NCBI GenBank assembly: GCA_024635765.1 | Contig: JAGXIE010000112.1 | Location: 1 to 60,242, forward strand | Direction of reading: 5' to 3' | Length of the DNA: 60,242 nt | Source: Flavobacteriaceae bacterium | GTDB lineage: Bacteria > Bacteroidota > Bacteroidia > Flavobacteriales > Flavobacteriaceae | Part shown: positions 9,539 through 17,443 of the stretch, in pieces | How positions within the stretch are numbered: position 1 is the stretch's first letter | Layout of the letters: each line of letters begins with the position of its first letter | Notes under the pieces: model-generated | Seen by the model: the letters and a program-made list of their open reading frames with translations, nothing else | What the model was told of the DNA's origin: nothing | Database searches by the model: none | Position numbers and translations under genes: made by a program

Positions 9539-10612
9539 ATTAGTTACTTTTTAAATAAAATATTTTACGCTCTTCTGACATTGTTTGGAGTCGTTACTGT
9601 CATTTTCTTTTTATTCAATGTGTTGCCTGGTGATCCGGCTCAAATGATGCTTGGACAAAATGAGGATAGCTCACAATTGGCAATTGTGAAACAAAAATAT
9701 GGTTTTGACAAGCCCATCACTACGCAATATTTTTATTATCTGAATGATTTGTCGCCTTTGTCTTTTCATTCCTCTAATACATCAGACTATACCTATTTAA
9801 GACCTAATAAATATTCAGCAACCAAATTATTCACTGTTGGTAAGACAACAATAGTATTAAAATTCCCTTATTTACGAGAATCCTTTACCAAGCAAGGTAA
9901 AAAAGTATCTCAAGTGATTGGAGAGACACTTCCCAATACGTTTGTCTTGGCAGTATCAGCAATTTTCATAGCGATTTTCATTGGCATTTTTTTAGGAATT
10001 GTTTCGGCATTGTTCAAAGATAGATGGTTGGATAAAACAATTCAGGTTTTGAGTACGTTAGGAATGAGTGTTCCTTCGTTTTTTAGCGCGATTTTGTTTG
10101 CGTGGTTTTTCGGTTTTGTATTACATAAATACACACATCTCGAAATGACAGGAAGCCTCTACGAATTGGATGATTTTGGCAACGCGATGCACATTCAATG
10201 GAAAAATTTGATTTTACCTGCTGTTGTTTTAGGTATTCGTCCCTTGGCTGTAGTTATTCAGTTAATGCGAAATTCGTTATTGGAAGTGTTCAATCAAGAT
10301 TATATTAGAACTGCCAGAGCTAAAGGTTTAAGCGAATTCCAAATCATTAGAAGGCATGCTCTGAAAAATGCACTCAATCCCGTGGTTACGGCAATTTCTG
10401 GTTGGTTTGCGTCCATGTTGGCTGGAGCGGTTTTTGTGGAATATATTTTTGGTTGGAATGGATTGGGTAAAGAAATTGTGAATGCATTAAACACTTTAGA
10501 TTTGCCAGTAATAATGGGGGCAGTGTTAATTATTGCCTTGGTCTTCATAATTATCAATATTTTTGTGGATATCATGTATGTGTGGTTGGATCCAAAAGTT
10601 AAACTTCAATAA
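9539..10612 (+). CDS. DppB/OppB-type ABC transporter permease, probable non-ATG start
   Basis: Inner-membrane permease of the binding-protein-dependent transport superfamily. LFGVVTVIFFLFNVLPGDPA at the N-terminus and the EAA loop region DYIRTARAKGLSEFQIIRRHALKNAL are classic for peptide/nickel permeases. The ORF track starts at TTG 9581, but that would begin inside the first helix. The frame stays open upstream (ISYFLNKIFYALLT), matching the usual family N-terminus, and contains no ATG, GTG or TTG before the stop at 9512. I therefore propose ATT at 9539 (or CTG at 9536). No ATPase or binding protein is adjacent, which is usual for this orphan permease next to tpiA in flavobacteria. Confidence 0.85.
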   Translation: MSYFLNKIFYALLTLFGVVTVIFFLFNVLPGDPAQMMLGQNEDSSQLAIVKQKYGFDKPITTQYFYYLNDLSPLSFHSSNTSDYTYLRPNKYSATKLFTVGKTTIVLKFPYLRESFTKQGKKVSQVIGETLPNTFVLAVSAIFIAIFIGIFLGIVSALFKDRWLDKTIQVLSTLGMSVPSFFSAILFAWFFGFVLHKYTHLEMTGSLYELDDFGNAMHIQWKNLILPAVVLGIRPLAVVIQLMRNSLLEVFNQDYIRTARAKGLSEFQIIRRHALKNALNPVVTAISGWFASMLAGAVFVEYIFGWNGLGKEIVNALNTLDLPVIMGAVLIIALVFIIINIFVDIMYVWLDPKVKLQ

Positions 10613-10621
10613 AATAAGATT

Positions 10622-11371
10622 ATGAGAAAACAAATCGTCGCTGGAAATTGGAAAATGAATAATGATTTGGCACAGACCGAAACATTGATTACCGAACTCA
10701 AAATGCAATATAGTCCGCAAGATGCTGAGATTATGATAGCACCATCGTTCACGAATCTTTGGCAATCTTTCAATACGCTTAAAGATCATGCTATTGAAGT
10801 GATAGCGCAAAATATGCATTTTGCCGAATCTGGAGCTTATACAGGAGAGGTGAGTGCCTCAATGTTGAAAAGTATTGGCATTCAAACGGTCATTTTAGGT
10901 CATAGCGAACGCCGTGCCTTTTTTTATGAAACTGATGAGCTTTTGGCCAAAAAGGTAAACGCTGCGTTGCAAAATGGATTACGTATTATTTTCTGCTTTG
11001 GAGAAGAATTGAAAGACAGAAAATCTGGAAACCACGAATCGGTCGTTGAAAGCCAAATAAAAAATGCTTTGTTTCATCTTGAAGCATCTGCGTTTGAAAA
11101 TATCGTTTTAGCCTATGAACCAGTTTGGGCAATTGGTACTGGCGAAACTGCAAGTCCGGAACAAGCGCAGGATATGCATGCATTTATAAGAAAGACATTA
11201 GCTAACAAATATGGAAAAGAAACTTCGGAAAGTATTTCAATTCTGTATGGAGGAAGTGTGAAACCGAATAATGCTAAAGAAATTTTCGGTAAACCTGATG
11301 TCGATGGAGGATTGATTGGAGGAGCCTCTCTTAACGCAGAAGACTTTTTTGCTATCGTCAACGCATTTTAA
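10622..11371 (+). CDS. tpiA: Triosephosphate isomerase
   Basis: Glycolytic enzyme interconverting dihydroxyacetone phosphate and glyceraldehyde 3-phosphate. The 249-residue length is standard. Catalytic residues are visible: Lys in GNWKMN (near residue 10), His in LGHSERR (around 95), Glu in YEPVWAIGTG (around 165), and the phosphate-binding YGGSVKPNNA near the C-terminus. It begins 9 bases after the permease gene and precedes prmA. Confidence 0.98.
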   Translation: MRKQIVAGNWKMNNDLAQTETLITELKMQYSPQDAEIMIAPSFTNLWQSFNTLKDHAIEVIAQNMHFAESGAYTGEVSASMLKSIGIQTVILGHSERRAFFYETDELLAKKVNAALQNGLRIIFCFGEELKDRKSGNHESVVESQIKNALFHLEASAFENIVLAYEPVWAIGTGETASPEQAQDMHAFIRKTLANKYGKETSESISILYGGSVKPNNAKEIFGKPDVDGGLIGGASLNAEDFFAIVNAF

Positions 11372-11433
11372 AACACTTGAAATTCTCTCTTTATGAACTC
11401 AATTTAAGTATCCATTAAATTCAACATATCAAA

Positions 11434-12270
11434 ATGTCCAACACTATCTACATTGGTTATTACTTTAAAGCTGAACCACTTCAACCAGCTGTGGAAATCC
11501 TTATAGCAGAGTTAGGCTATGCAGGTTTTGAAAGTTTTGTAGAGACCGAAGAAGGTGTGACAGCTTACATTCAAAAAGAGGAATGGAATGATGCTATTCT
11601 TGATGATATAAACATTTTAAAATCAAAGGAATTTAAAATTTCTTACACATTTGAAGACATAGAGCAAAGGAACTGGAACGAGGAATGGGAAAAAAATTTT
11701 CATCCTATAATAGTTGACGCCAGATGTTCAGTTCGTGCACCTTTTCATGATAAACCGGACACCGAGTTTGATATAGTTATCGAACCTAAAATGAGTTTCG
11801 GTACTGGTCACCATGAAACAACTCATATGATGATTCAACATATATTAAAAAATGATTTTGAGAATAAATCGGTTTTAGATATGGGTTGCGGAACAGGAGT
11901 GTTGGCGATTCTTGCGGAGATGAAAGGCGCAAAACCCATAGATGCGATTGATTATGATAATTGGTGTTATTTAAATAGCCTTGAAAATGTTGAGCGAAAC
12001 AACTGCCATCATATTACTGTTTTGGAAGGCGATGCCAGTTTATTGAAAAACCAAAAATATGATATCATTATTGCCAACATAAACAGAAACATTCTGTTAA
12101 ATGACATGTCAACTTACATAAAATGTTTGAATTCTAAAGGAATGCTATTCTTGAGTGGATTTTATAATGATGATGTCCCAAAAATTGAAGAAGAATGCAA
12201 TAAACATGGATTGACCTTCGTTGAAAGTTTAGAAAAAAATAATTGGGTTGCCCTAAAATTTGTAAATTAG
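11434..12270 (+). CDS. prmA: Ribosomal protein L11 methyltransferase
   Basis: S-adenosylmethionine-dependent methyltransferase acting on ribosomal protein L11. It has an N-terminal substrate-recognition domain (about 1-100), then the conserved FGTGHHETT and the SAM motif VLDMGCGTGVLAIL around residue 148, and IIANINRNIL corresponding to the NPP-like motif. At 278 residues it is close to other Bacteroidota PrmA. Followed after a short gap by clpS, a common flavobacterial arrangement. Confidence 0.95.
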   Translation: MSNTIYIGYYFKAEPLQPAVEILIAELGYAGFESFVETEEGVTAYIQKEEWNDAILDDINILKSKEFKISYTFEDIEQRNWNEEWEKNFHPIIVDARCSVRAPFHDKPDTEFDIVIEPKMSFGTGHHETTHMMIQHILKNDFENKSVLDMGCGTGVLAILAEMKGAKPIDAIDYDNWCYLNSLENVERNNCHHITVLEGDASLLKNQKYDIIIANINRNILLNDMSTYIKCLNSKGMLFLSGFYNDDVPKIEEECNKHGLTFVESLEKNNWVALKFVN

Positions 12271-12285
12271 TATAAAGATTTGAAT

Positions 12286-12561
12286 ATGAGTACCAGAGAG
12301 AAAATTCAAGAAGACCTACTCGTTGATACCTTGGAACAACATCTCAACGAGATTGTATTGTATAATGATGATGTCAATACATTCGATTATGTCATCGACA
12401 CACTTATTTATGCTTGTGACCACACACCAGAACAAGCCGAACAATGTTCGATTTTAGTCCATTATAAAGGTAAATGTACTGTAAAAACAGGTGAATATAA
12501 AGAACTAGAGCCTCGATGTACCATGCTTTTAGAAGCTGGACTCAGTGCTGAAATTGTTTAA
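12286..12561 (+). CDS. clpS: ATP-dependent Clp protease adaptor ClpS
   Basis: Small adaptor that binds N-end-rule substrates and delivers them to ClpA/ClpP. The core block VLYNDDVNTFDYVIDTLIYA and the following VHYKGKC match the family. The ORF track begins at TTG 12280 (MNMSTREK), but the ATG at 12286 (MSTREK) is the more likely start. About 91 residues, a normal length. Confidence 0.93.
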   Translation: MSTREKIQEDLLVDTLEQHLNEIVLYNDDVNTFDYVIDTLIYACDHTPEQAEQCSILVHYKGKCTVKTGEYKELEPRCTMLLEAGLSAEIV

Positions 12562-12562
12562 T

Positions 12563-12769
12563 TCACTTTTTTACGTTACAAGTATTCACTCCAAATAATG
12601 TATATAAAGGGCAAAAACTCACAAAGCTTGTAAGCAGAAAAATAATTGCCAAAGCCATTAGCACGTAGGCGAGTGTACCTTCAATCACATTAAAGAAGTA
12701 AAGTAGCGCTATTCCAATAGCAATTACTACTCTAATTCCTTTGTCGGTGTTTCCCATGTTTTTTTTCAT
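12563..12769 (-). CDS. DUF2892 family membrane protein
   Basis: 68-residue protein with two transmembrane helices and the family pattern MGNTDKGIRVVIAIGIAL plus the C-terminal FCPLYTLFGVNTC. DUF2892 domains often accompany rhodanese proteins, as in YgaP where the two are fused. Here it is the last gene of the leftward sulfur cluster, 10 bases after the MBL/rhodanese gene, so co-transcription is likely. Its role in sulfur handling is inferred from context. Confidence 0.88.
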   Translation of the reverse strand: MKKNMGNTDKGIRVVIAIGIALLYFFNVIEGTLAYVLMALAIIFLLTSFVSFCPLYTLFGVNTCNVKK

Positions 12770-12779
12770 GATATAATAT

Positions 12780-14195
12780 TTAAGATTTTATAGTTGACGG
12801 ACAAACAAAATCAATTGTTGGTAAATCAGTGTTCTTAATGGCGCTATAACCTTCAGCGACATCCACCAAATTATTGAAACCCCTGGATTTCAAAATGGAA
12901 GTGGCAATAACTGAACGATAACCACCAGCACAATAAACATAGTATGTTTTATTTCTGTCAACTTCATTCATGTTTTGGTTGATAAAATCCAAGGCAAAAT
13001 GTTGCGCATTTTCGAGATGCGATGAATTATATTCACCACCTTTCCTAACATCCAGAATATTTAAATCTTCCGATTTTGCTCGTTTTGAAAATTTATTTAC
13101 CGAAATAGATTCCAATGTTTCAATATCTTTTCCTGCGGCTTTCCAAGTTTCGATTCCACCATCTAAATAACCTAGAGTATTATCGTAGCCAACACGAGAC
13201 AAACGCGTCACAGCTTCTTCGCTTTTACCTTCAGGAACAACCAGTAAAATAGTTTGCTTTAGATCTGTAATCAAAGCTCCGACCCAAGGCGCAAACTGTC
13301 CGTTTAATCCGATGAAAATCGAATTTGGAATATGGCCTTTGATAAAATCACTTTGTGGTCGTACATCTAGGACCAACGCTTCTTCATGATTTGCAATAGC
13401 CTCAAAATCTTCAGGCGATAGAGGTACATTTCCCGTTTTTAAAACGTGTTCAAATGCATCATAGCCCGATTTATTCATCATAGCGTTTTTAGCAAAGTAT
13501 TGAGGTGGTGGTGGCATACCGTCCAAGACTTCTTTTACAAATTCATCTTTAGTCATATCAGCACGCAAGGCGTAGTTCGTCTTCTTTTGATCACCAACAG
13601 TGCCAACCGTTTCTTTGCTTAAATTTTTTCCACACGCAGAACCTGCACCATGTGCTGGATACACAATTACATCGTCTGCTAATGGCATAATCTTATTTCG
13701 TAGTGAATCATATAACATACCTGCCAAATCTTCTTTTGTTAAATCAGATTTTATGGCTAAATCTGGTCGTCCAACATCTCCAAGAAATAAGGTGTCACCT
13801 GAAAATATAGCATGGTTTTCGCCTTTTTCGTTAATCAACAAATAAGTCGTCGATTCCAATGTATGGCCGGGAGTATGTAATGCTTTGATGGTGATGTTCC
13901 CTAATTTGAATTCTTCACCATCTGTTGCGGAATGGATTTTATAATTCGTTTCTGCACCAGGACCGTAAATGATGGTTGCACCTGTTTTGTTTGCTAAATC
14001 GATATGACCTGATACAAAATCAGCGTGAAAATGGGTTTCAAAAACATATTTTATTGTTGCATTTTCAGATGACGCTTTATCAATGTAAGATTGTATTTCT
14101 CTCAAAGGATCAATAATTGCAACTTCACCTTCAGATTCAATATAATAGGCTCCTTGTGCTAAACAACCTGTATAAATTTGTTCTACTTTCATCAA
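12780..14195 (-). CDS. MBL-fold hydrolase with two rhodanese domains (persulfide dioxygenase-like)
   Basis: 471 residues in three domains. A metallo-beta-lactamase domain (about 1-245) has ETHFHADFVSGH (H55, H57, D59), TPGHT and SGDTLFLGDVGRPD, close to the ETHE1/CstB persulfide dioxygenases that oxidise glutathione or CoA persulfide to sulfite. Rhodanese domain 1 (about 260-350) lacks the catalytic Cys: VVPEGK occupies the loop. Rhodanese domain 2 (about 375-460) keeps an active loop, CAGGYRS. It lies in a cluster with sulfur transporters and a Crp-type regulator, supporting a role in thiosulfate or persulfide metabolism. Confidence 0.9.
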   Translation of the reverse strand: MMKVEQIYTGCLAQGAYYIESEGEVAIIDPLREIQSYIDKASSENATIKYVFETHFHADFVSGHIDLANKTGATIIYGPGAETNYKIHSATDGEEFKLGNITIKALHTPGHTLESTTYLLINEKGENHAIFSGDTLFLGDVGRPDLAIKSDLTKEDLAGMLYDSLRNKIMPLADDVIVYPAHGAGSACGKNLSKETVGTVGDQKKTNYALRADMTKDEFVKEVLDGMPPPPQYFAKNAMMNKSGYDAFEHVLKTGNVPLSPEDFEAIANHEEALVLDVRPQSDFIKGHIPNSIFIGLNGQFAPWVGALITDLKQTILLVVPEGKSEEAVTRLSRVGYDNTLGYLDGGIETWKAAGKDIETLESISVNKFSKRAKSEDLNILDVRKGGEYNSSHLENAQHFALDFINQNMNEVDRNKTYYVYCAGGYRSVIATSILKSRGFNNLVDVAEGYSAIKNTDLPTIDFVCPSTIKS

Positions 14196-14372
14196 AAACT
14201 GTTCTTTTTCATTCCCTTAATTTAGATAAGCAATAAAGGAAATACTGTTTTTTAATATTAAATTACTTTATCAAAAAAGCAATATGCATTTTAGAAATGG
14301 TCTTATTCTTATTTTGAATATTCAAAGATACAAAACGAATAAATGCTGTTCAGCGAATTTTTCTAGATTTAA

Positions 14373-15170
14373 CTAGAACAACTCTTTAAAGATAATATAG
14401 AATGCCACAATTAGTGTAAACCAGCCAAAACCACGCTTCAATTTAGTGCCACTGATATATTTTGAAGCAAAGACACCGACAATTATACCTAATATTGAAA
14501 TCGCTGTAAATATTAATAAAAATGACCAATCGATTTCACGCAGTTGCAAATCGCCTATAAAACCAATCAAAGAATTGGCAGATATGATGAGCAAGGAAGT
14601 TCCAATTGCAGTTTTCATAGGTAATTTTGCCAACAAAACCAACGCAGGGATTATTAAAAAACCGCCACCAGCACCGACCATTCCAGTTAACAGACCGACG
14701 CCAATTCCTATAAGAATTAGATAAGGTATATGGATGCTCGACTTAAATTCTGGATCTGATTTATCACGTTCAGAACGAATCATCGATAAAGATGCAATAA
14801 ACATGATGATTGCAAAAAAGGTCATGATGAACATGTCTTTAGAGATGACAAAATCATCCAAGGCAAAGACTGTATCCGGAATTGCCGGTACTAAATATCG
14901 TCGAGTTATGTATACAACTGTGAATGCTGGTATGGCAAAAATGACACCTGTTTTAATATCAACAAAATGTTTTCTGAAATTTTGAAATGCACCAATTGAA
15001 GATGTGCTTCCAACAACAAACAATGAATAGGCAGTTGCTGTTACTGGATTGACGTTCATCAAATAAACCATTACCGGAACAGTTATAATAGAACCACCTC
15101 CTCCTGAAAGTCCTAGCACAAGACCAACCACGAAAGCACCAATATAGCCTAAAACTTCAGTAATCTCCAT
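14373..15170 (-). CDS. TauE/SafE family permease (sulfite/sulfonate exporter type)
   Basis: 265-residue inner-membrane protein with about eight hydrophobic segments. The duplicated family motifs are GLVLGLSGGGGSIITVPV near the N-terminus and LLTGMVGAGGGFLIIPALV in the second half. Members export sulfite, organosulfonates or sulfoacetate. Its stop and start positions abut the neighbouring DUF6691 gene, so both are one transcript. In this cluster it plausibly removes the sulfite made by the dioxygenase-like protein. Confidence 0.9.
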   Translation of the reverse strand: MEITEVLGYIGAFVVGLVLGLSGGGGSIITVPVMVYLMNVNPVTATAYSLFVVGSTSSIGAFQNFRKHFVDIKTGVIFAIPAFTVVYITRRYLVPAIPDTVFALDDFVISKDMFIMTFFAIIMFIASLSMIRSERDKSDPEFKSSIHIPYLILIGIGVGLLTGMVGAGGGFLIIPALVLLAKLPMKTAIGTSLLIISANSLIGFIGDLQLREIDWSFLLIFTAISILGIIVGVFASKYISGTKLKRGFGWFTLIVAFYIIFKELF

Positions 15171-15584
15171 TTAATGTGGTAATCTATCTTTTAAAACGCC
15201 ATAAAAGTAAGTTCCAAACATGGCGGCCACAATTACAATAAGCATTGAGAATACTCCAGTCCCTACTAAAATGTACATCGGTCCTGGGCAAGCTCCTGAT
15301 AATGCCCAACCCAAGCCGAATATAGATCCTCCTAACAGATAACGTGCTAAACCTTTCTCTTTTGGTGCTACATTCATCAATGAGCCTTCGGTGTTTTTTA
15401 TTTTTAATGCCTTTGAAATCAATAATAAGATGATGCCTGTTCCCACAGCGGTTCCGATAATTCCATACATGTGAAAGGATTCAAATCGGAACATTTCGTA
15501 AATGCGATACCATGATACGGCTTCTGATTTTACAAGAACAATTCCGAAGATGATGCCAATGAATAAAAATTTAAAATATTTCAT
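15171..15584 (-). CDS. YeeE/YedE-type sulfur transporter, small half (DUF6691)
   Basis: 137 residues with four hydrophobic segments. The motif FGLGWALSGACPGPMYILVG carries the conserved cysteine that in YeeE (TsuA) helps relay thiosulfate. It directly abuts the TauE gene. In many bacteria this protein and the neighbouring YeeE half form a pair of subunits, corresponding to one full-length YeeE. Confidence 0.88.
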   Translation of the reverse strand: MKYFKFLFIGIIFGIVLVKSEAVSWYRIYEMFRFESFHMYGIIGTAVGTGIILLLISKALKIKNTEGSLMNVAPKEKGLARYLLGGSIFGLGWALSGACPGPMYILVGTGVFSMLIVIVAAMFGTYFYGVLKDRLPH

Positions 15585-15675
15585 GTGTTGATATTATTTT
15601 TTTTAAGGATACATGGAGCATCCATAATAGACATTTCTCATTGTTTTTAATAGTTGAACATGGACGTTTCATTTT

Positions 15676-16233
15676 TTAAAATATTAAAGGAAATAATAAA
15701 TGAACCATAATTAAACCACCAATAAAAAACCCGATTACTGCAATTAGTGATGGTCTTTGTAAACTGCTTAAGCCAGTTATTGCATGACCAGATGTGCAAC
15801 CCCCAGCATAACGAGTCCCAAAGCCAACTAAAAAGCCTCCAATAATTAAAATTGATAACCCTTTAAGACTTAATACCGAATCCCAACTATAGATTTCTGG
15901 TGGTAACAATGATTTACCGGCATTTTCAAAACCTAATTGCGATAATTGCTCTACGGTATCTGGATTCAAATCAATATCAATGGGATTCGAAAGCAAAAAA
16001 TGCGCAATAAAGCCTCCAATAACTGCTCCGATAACTACCAATAGGTTCCACCATTGTGATTTCCAATCGAAATTAAAGAAATCATTTTTTTTACCTGCTC
16101 CAGCGATAGTGCAAAAGGTCCTTAAATTAGATGACATTCCAAATGTTTTTCCAAAATAGATAAGAACGAACATGATTATGGCAATAAGTGGTCCTGAGAT
16201 GTACCAAGGCCATGGCTCTAATATGTTTTCCAT
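15676..16233 (-). CDS. YeeE/YedE-type sulfur transporter, large half
   Basis: 185-residue membrane protein with four to five hydrophobic segments. The family signature GTRYAGGCTSGHAITGLSSL holds the conserved cysteine and histidine. Together with the adjacent DUF6691 protein it should form a two-subunit thiosulfate or related sulfur-species importer. It lies between the Crp-type regulator and the small half, all on the minus strand. Confidence 0.9.
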   Translation of the reverse strand: MENILEPWPWYISGPLIAIIMFVLIYFGKTFGMSSNLRTFCTIAGAGKKNDFFNFDWKSQWWNLLVVIGAVIGGFIAHFLLSNPIDIDLNPDTVEQLSQLGFENAGKSLLPPEIYSWDSVLSLKGLSILIIGGFLVGFGTRYAGGCTSGHAITGLSSLQRPSLIAVIGFFIGGLIMVHLLFPLIF

Positions 16234-16292
16234 GTTTTTTACTGATTACAAATTTAAAGGGTCTGTGGCTATAGGTGTGTAATAAAAGTTAC

Positions 16293-16928
16293 TTAAAAGT
16301 CTAAAACCTCAATTTTATTTCTACTTAATTTAATTTTTTTTTCATTTTCCAATTGCTTTAAAATCCTGGAAATAACAACTCTTGAAGTGTTTAAATCTTC
16401 TGCAATATCTTGATGTGTTTTACTTATTATATGAGAAGCATTGAGTTTAACCTGATCCGTCAAGTATTTGGACAAACGTTCCTCCATTTTCATGAATGCT
16501 AAAGTGTCAATGGTTTCAAGCATTTCATTGAAGCGTATTTGATAGCTTTGCAAGATGAAATTACGCCAACTTTCGTTAGTGTTAAACCATTCGGTCATTT
16601 TCTCATTAGGAATCATAATAACTGTGGAATCTTTATCAGCAACAGCTCGAATTTTACTTTTTGATTTAGACATGCAACAAGTGAGAGACATAGAGCAAGT
16701 ATCACCTGATTCCAAAACGTATAAGAGCAACTCATGACCATCATCGTCTTCTCTTAACACTTTAATATTACCGTTCAAAAGTAATGGTACGTGCGTAAGA
16801 TCCTGGCCTAAATCGAGAATGATATCATTGGCTTTATAATGTTTCAGAAGTCCGTACTTTGAAATGTCTTTAATGATAATTTCATCAAATGGATAATGAA
16901 ATTGGTTTAGTTGTTCCTTCGGTATCAT
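16293..16928 (-). CDS. Crp/Fnr-family transcriptional regulator, cysteine-rich
   Basis: 211 residues: a cyclic-nucleotide-binding-like beta-roll (about 20-130), a dimerisation helix and a C-terminal winged helix with the recognition segment DLNTSRVVISRILKQLE. A loop of the sensor domain contains TCSMSLTCCMS, three cysteines within nine residues, where cAMP-binding Crp would have its phosphate-binding cassette. This suggests thiol, persulfide or metal sensing rather than cAMP binding. It heads the leftward sulfur cluster that it most likely controls. Confidence 0.88.
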   Translation of the reverse strand: MIPKEQLNQFHYPFDEIIIKDISKYGLLKHYKANDIILDLGQDLTHVPLLLNGNIKVLREDDDGHELLLYVLESGDTCSMSLTCCMSKSKSKIRAVADKDSTVIMIPNEKMTEWFNTNESWRNFILQSYQIRFNEMLETIDTLAFMKMEERLSKYLTDQVKLNASHIISKTHQDIAEDLNTSRVVISRILKQLENEKKIKLSRNKIEVLDF

Positions 16929-16991
16929 GTGACAAAAATAAACATTTACAATTTTGAAATAAATTGTTTGGTAGATTTTTAATTATTGTAG

Positions 16992-16999
16992 TATATTTG
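16992..16999 (+). promoter_or_regulatory. -7 promoter box upstream of the tRNA-Arg region
   Basis: TATATTTG matches TAnnTTTG exactly. It precedes the decayed tRNA copy and the intact tRNA-Arg, and reads away from the Crp-type gene. Confidence 0.6.
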
Positions 17000-17040
17000 C
17001 ATCCCAATAAAACGGCCTTTGCGGTTGAAATTGGTATGAG

Positions 17041-17131
17041 CCGAGGGCGCTCCCGATAGTTATCGGGATGAATAGCGCACTTGATTACGGCTCAAGAGGT
17101 TACTGGTTTGAATCCAGTCGAGGTTACAACC
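17041..17131 (+). pseudogene. tRNA-Arg(ACG)-like remnant with palindrome in its D-loop
   Basis: Bases 17069-17124 are identical to the 3' part of the intact tRNA-Arg downstream (D-arm end, anticodon arm with ACG, T-arm and the start of the acceptor strand). The 5' part differs: the D-stem GCGC is present but the loop holds the extra palindrome TCCCGATAGTTATCGGGA, and the seven bases where the acceptor 5' strand should be (GAGCCGA) do not pair with CGAGGTT. It therefore looks non-functional, a duplicate left by integration or a palindrome insertion. The promoter box is upstream of this copy. Confidence 0.65.
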
Positions 17132-17150
17132 AAAATGTAACAAAAAATTA

Positions 17151-17224
17151 GGCCTCGTGGCGCAACTGAATAGCGCACTTGATTACGGCTCAAGAGGTTA
17201 CTGGTTTGAATCCAGTCGAGGTCA
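17151..17224 (+). tRNA. tRNA-Arg (anticodon ACG)
   Basis: Full cloverleaf of 74 nt by eye. Acceptor GGCCTCG pairs with CGAGGTC (one G-T pair), the D-stem is GCGC/GCGC, and the anticodon stem CTTGA/TCAAG encloses loop TTACGGC, giving ACG. The T-stem ACTGG/CCAGT encloses TTTGAAT, and the discriminator base is A. CCA is not encoded. Its 3' end is the integration target of the island to the right. Confidence 0.93.
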
Positions 17225-17225
17225 C
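17203..17225 (+). repeat. attL: 23-bp direct repeat in the tRNA-Arg 3' end
   Basis: The T-arm and acceptor 3' strand of the tRNA (GGTTTGAATCCAGTCGAGG plus TCAC) recur without mismatch at 50832-50854 on the same strand. The tRNA stays complete at this end. This is the classic crossover position of tyrosine recombinases. Confidence 0.85.
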
Positions 17226-17247
17226 TATTAAAGCTCTAATGAGCATG

Positions 17248-17286
17248 AAAACCTTGCAAAATCTATGATTTGCAAGGTTTTGTCAT
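17248..17286 (+). terminator. Intrinsic terminator after tRNA-Arg
   Basis: AAAACCTTGCAAA (17248-17260) pairs with TTTGCAAGGTTTT (17269-17281), a 13-bp perfect stem with an 8-base loop, running into a T-rich stretch. It sits 24 bases after the tRNA, just inside the island. Confidence 0.8.
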
Positions 17287-17335
17287 TTTTGATAGTACAT
17301 ACAATTTGATATAATATGGTATTAAATGGTAGCTG

Positions 17336-17377
17336 TGCGGTCAACAAAAAATATCGCGGTCAACAGTGTTGACCGCG
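17336..17377. promoter_or_regulatory. Three GCGGTCAAC boxes upstream of the integrase
   Basis: A direct copy GCGGTCAAC at 17337-17345 is followed by a perfect inverted repeat, CGCGGTCAAC (17355-17364) and GTTGACCGCG (17368-17377), separated by 3 bases. They lie between the att repeat and the integrase start at 17444. They could be recombinase arm-type sites, an operator for int, or a protein-binding stem-loop. Confidence 0.6.
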
Positions 17378-17443
17378 AACCAAAAACAAAACCATAGTTG
17401 ATTTGACATTTGTCTGGAAGTTTAATCTTAAAGACATACAACT

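Noticed and set aside
12280-12285. TTG start of ClpS
   Set aside because: ATG two codons later gives the usual N-terminus.
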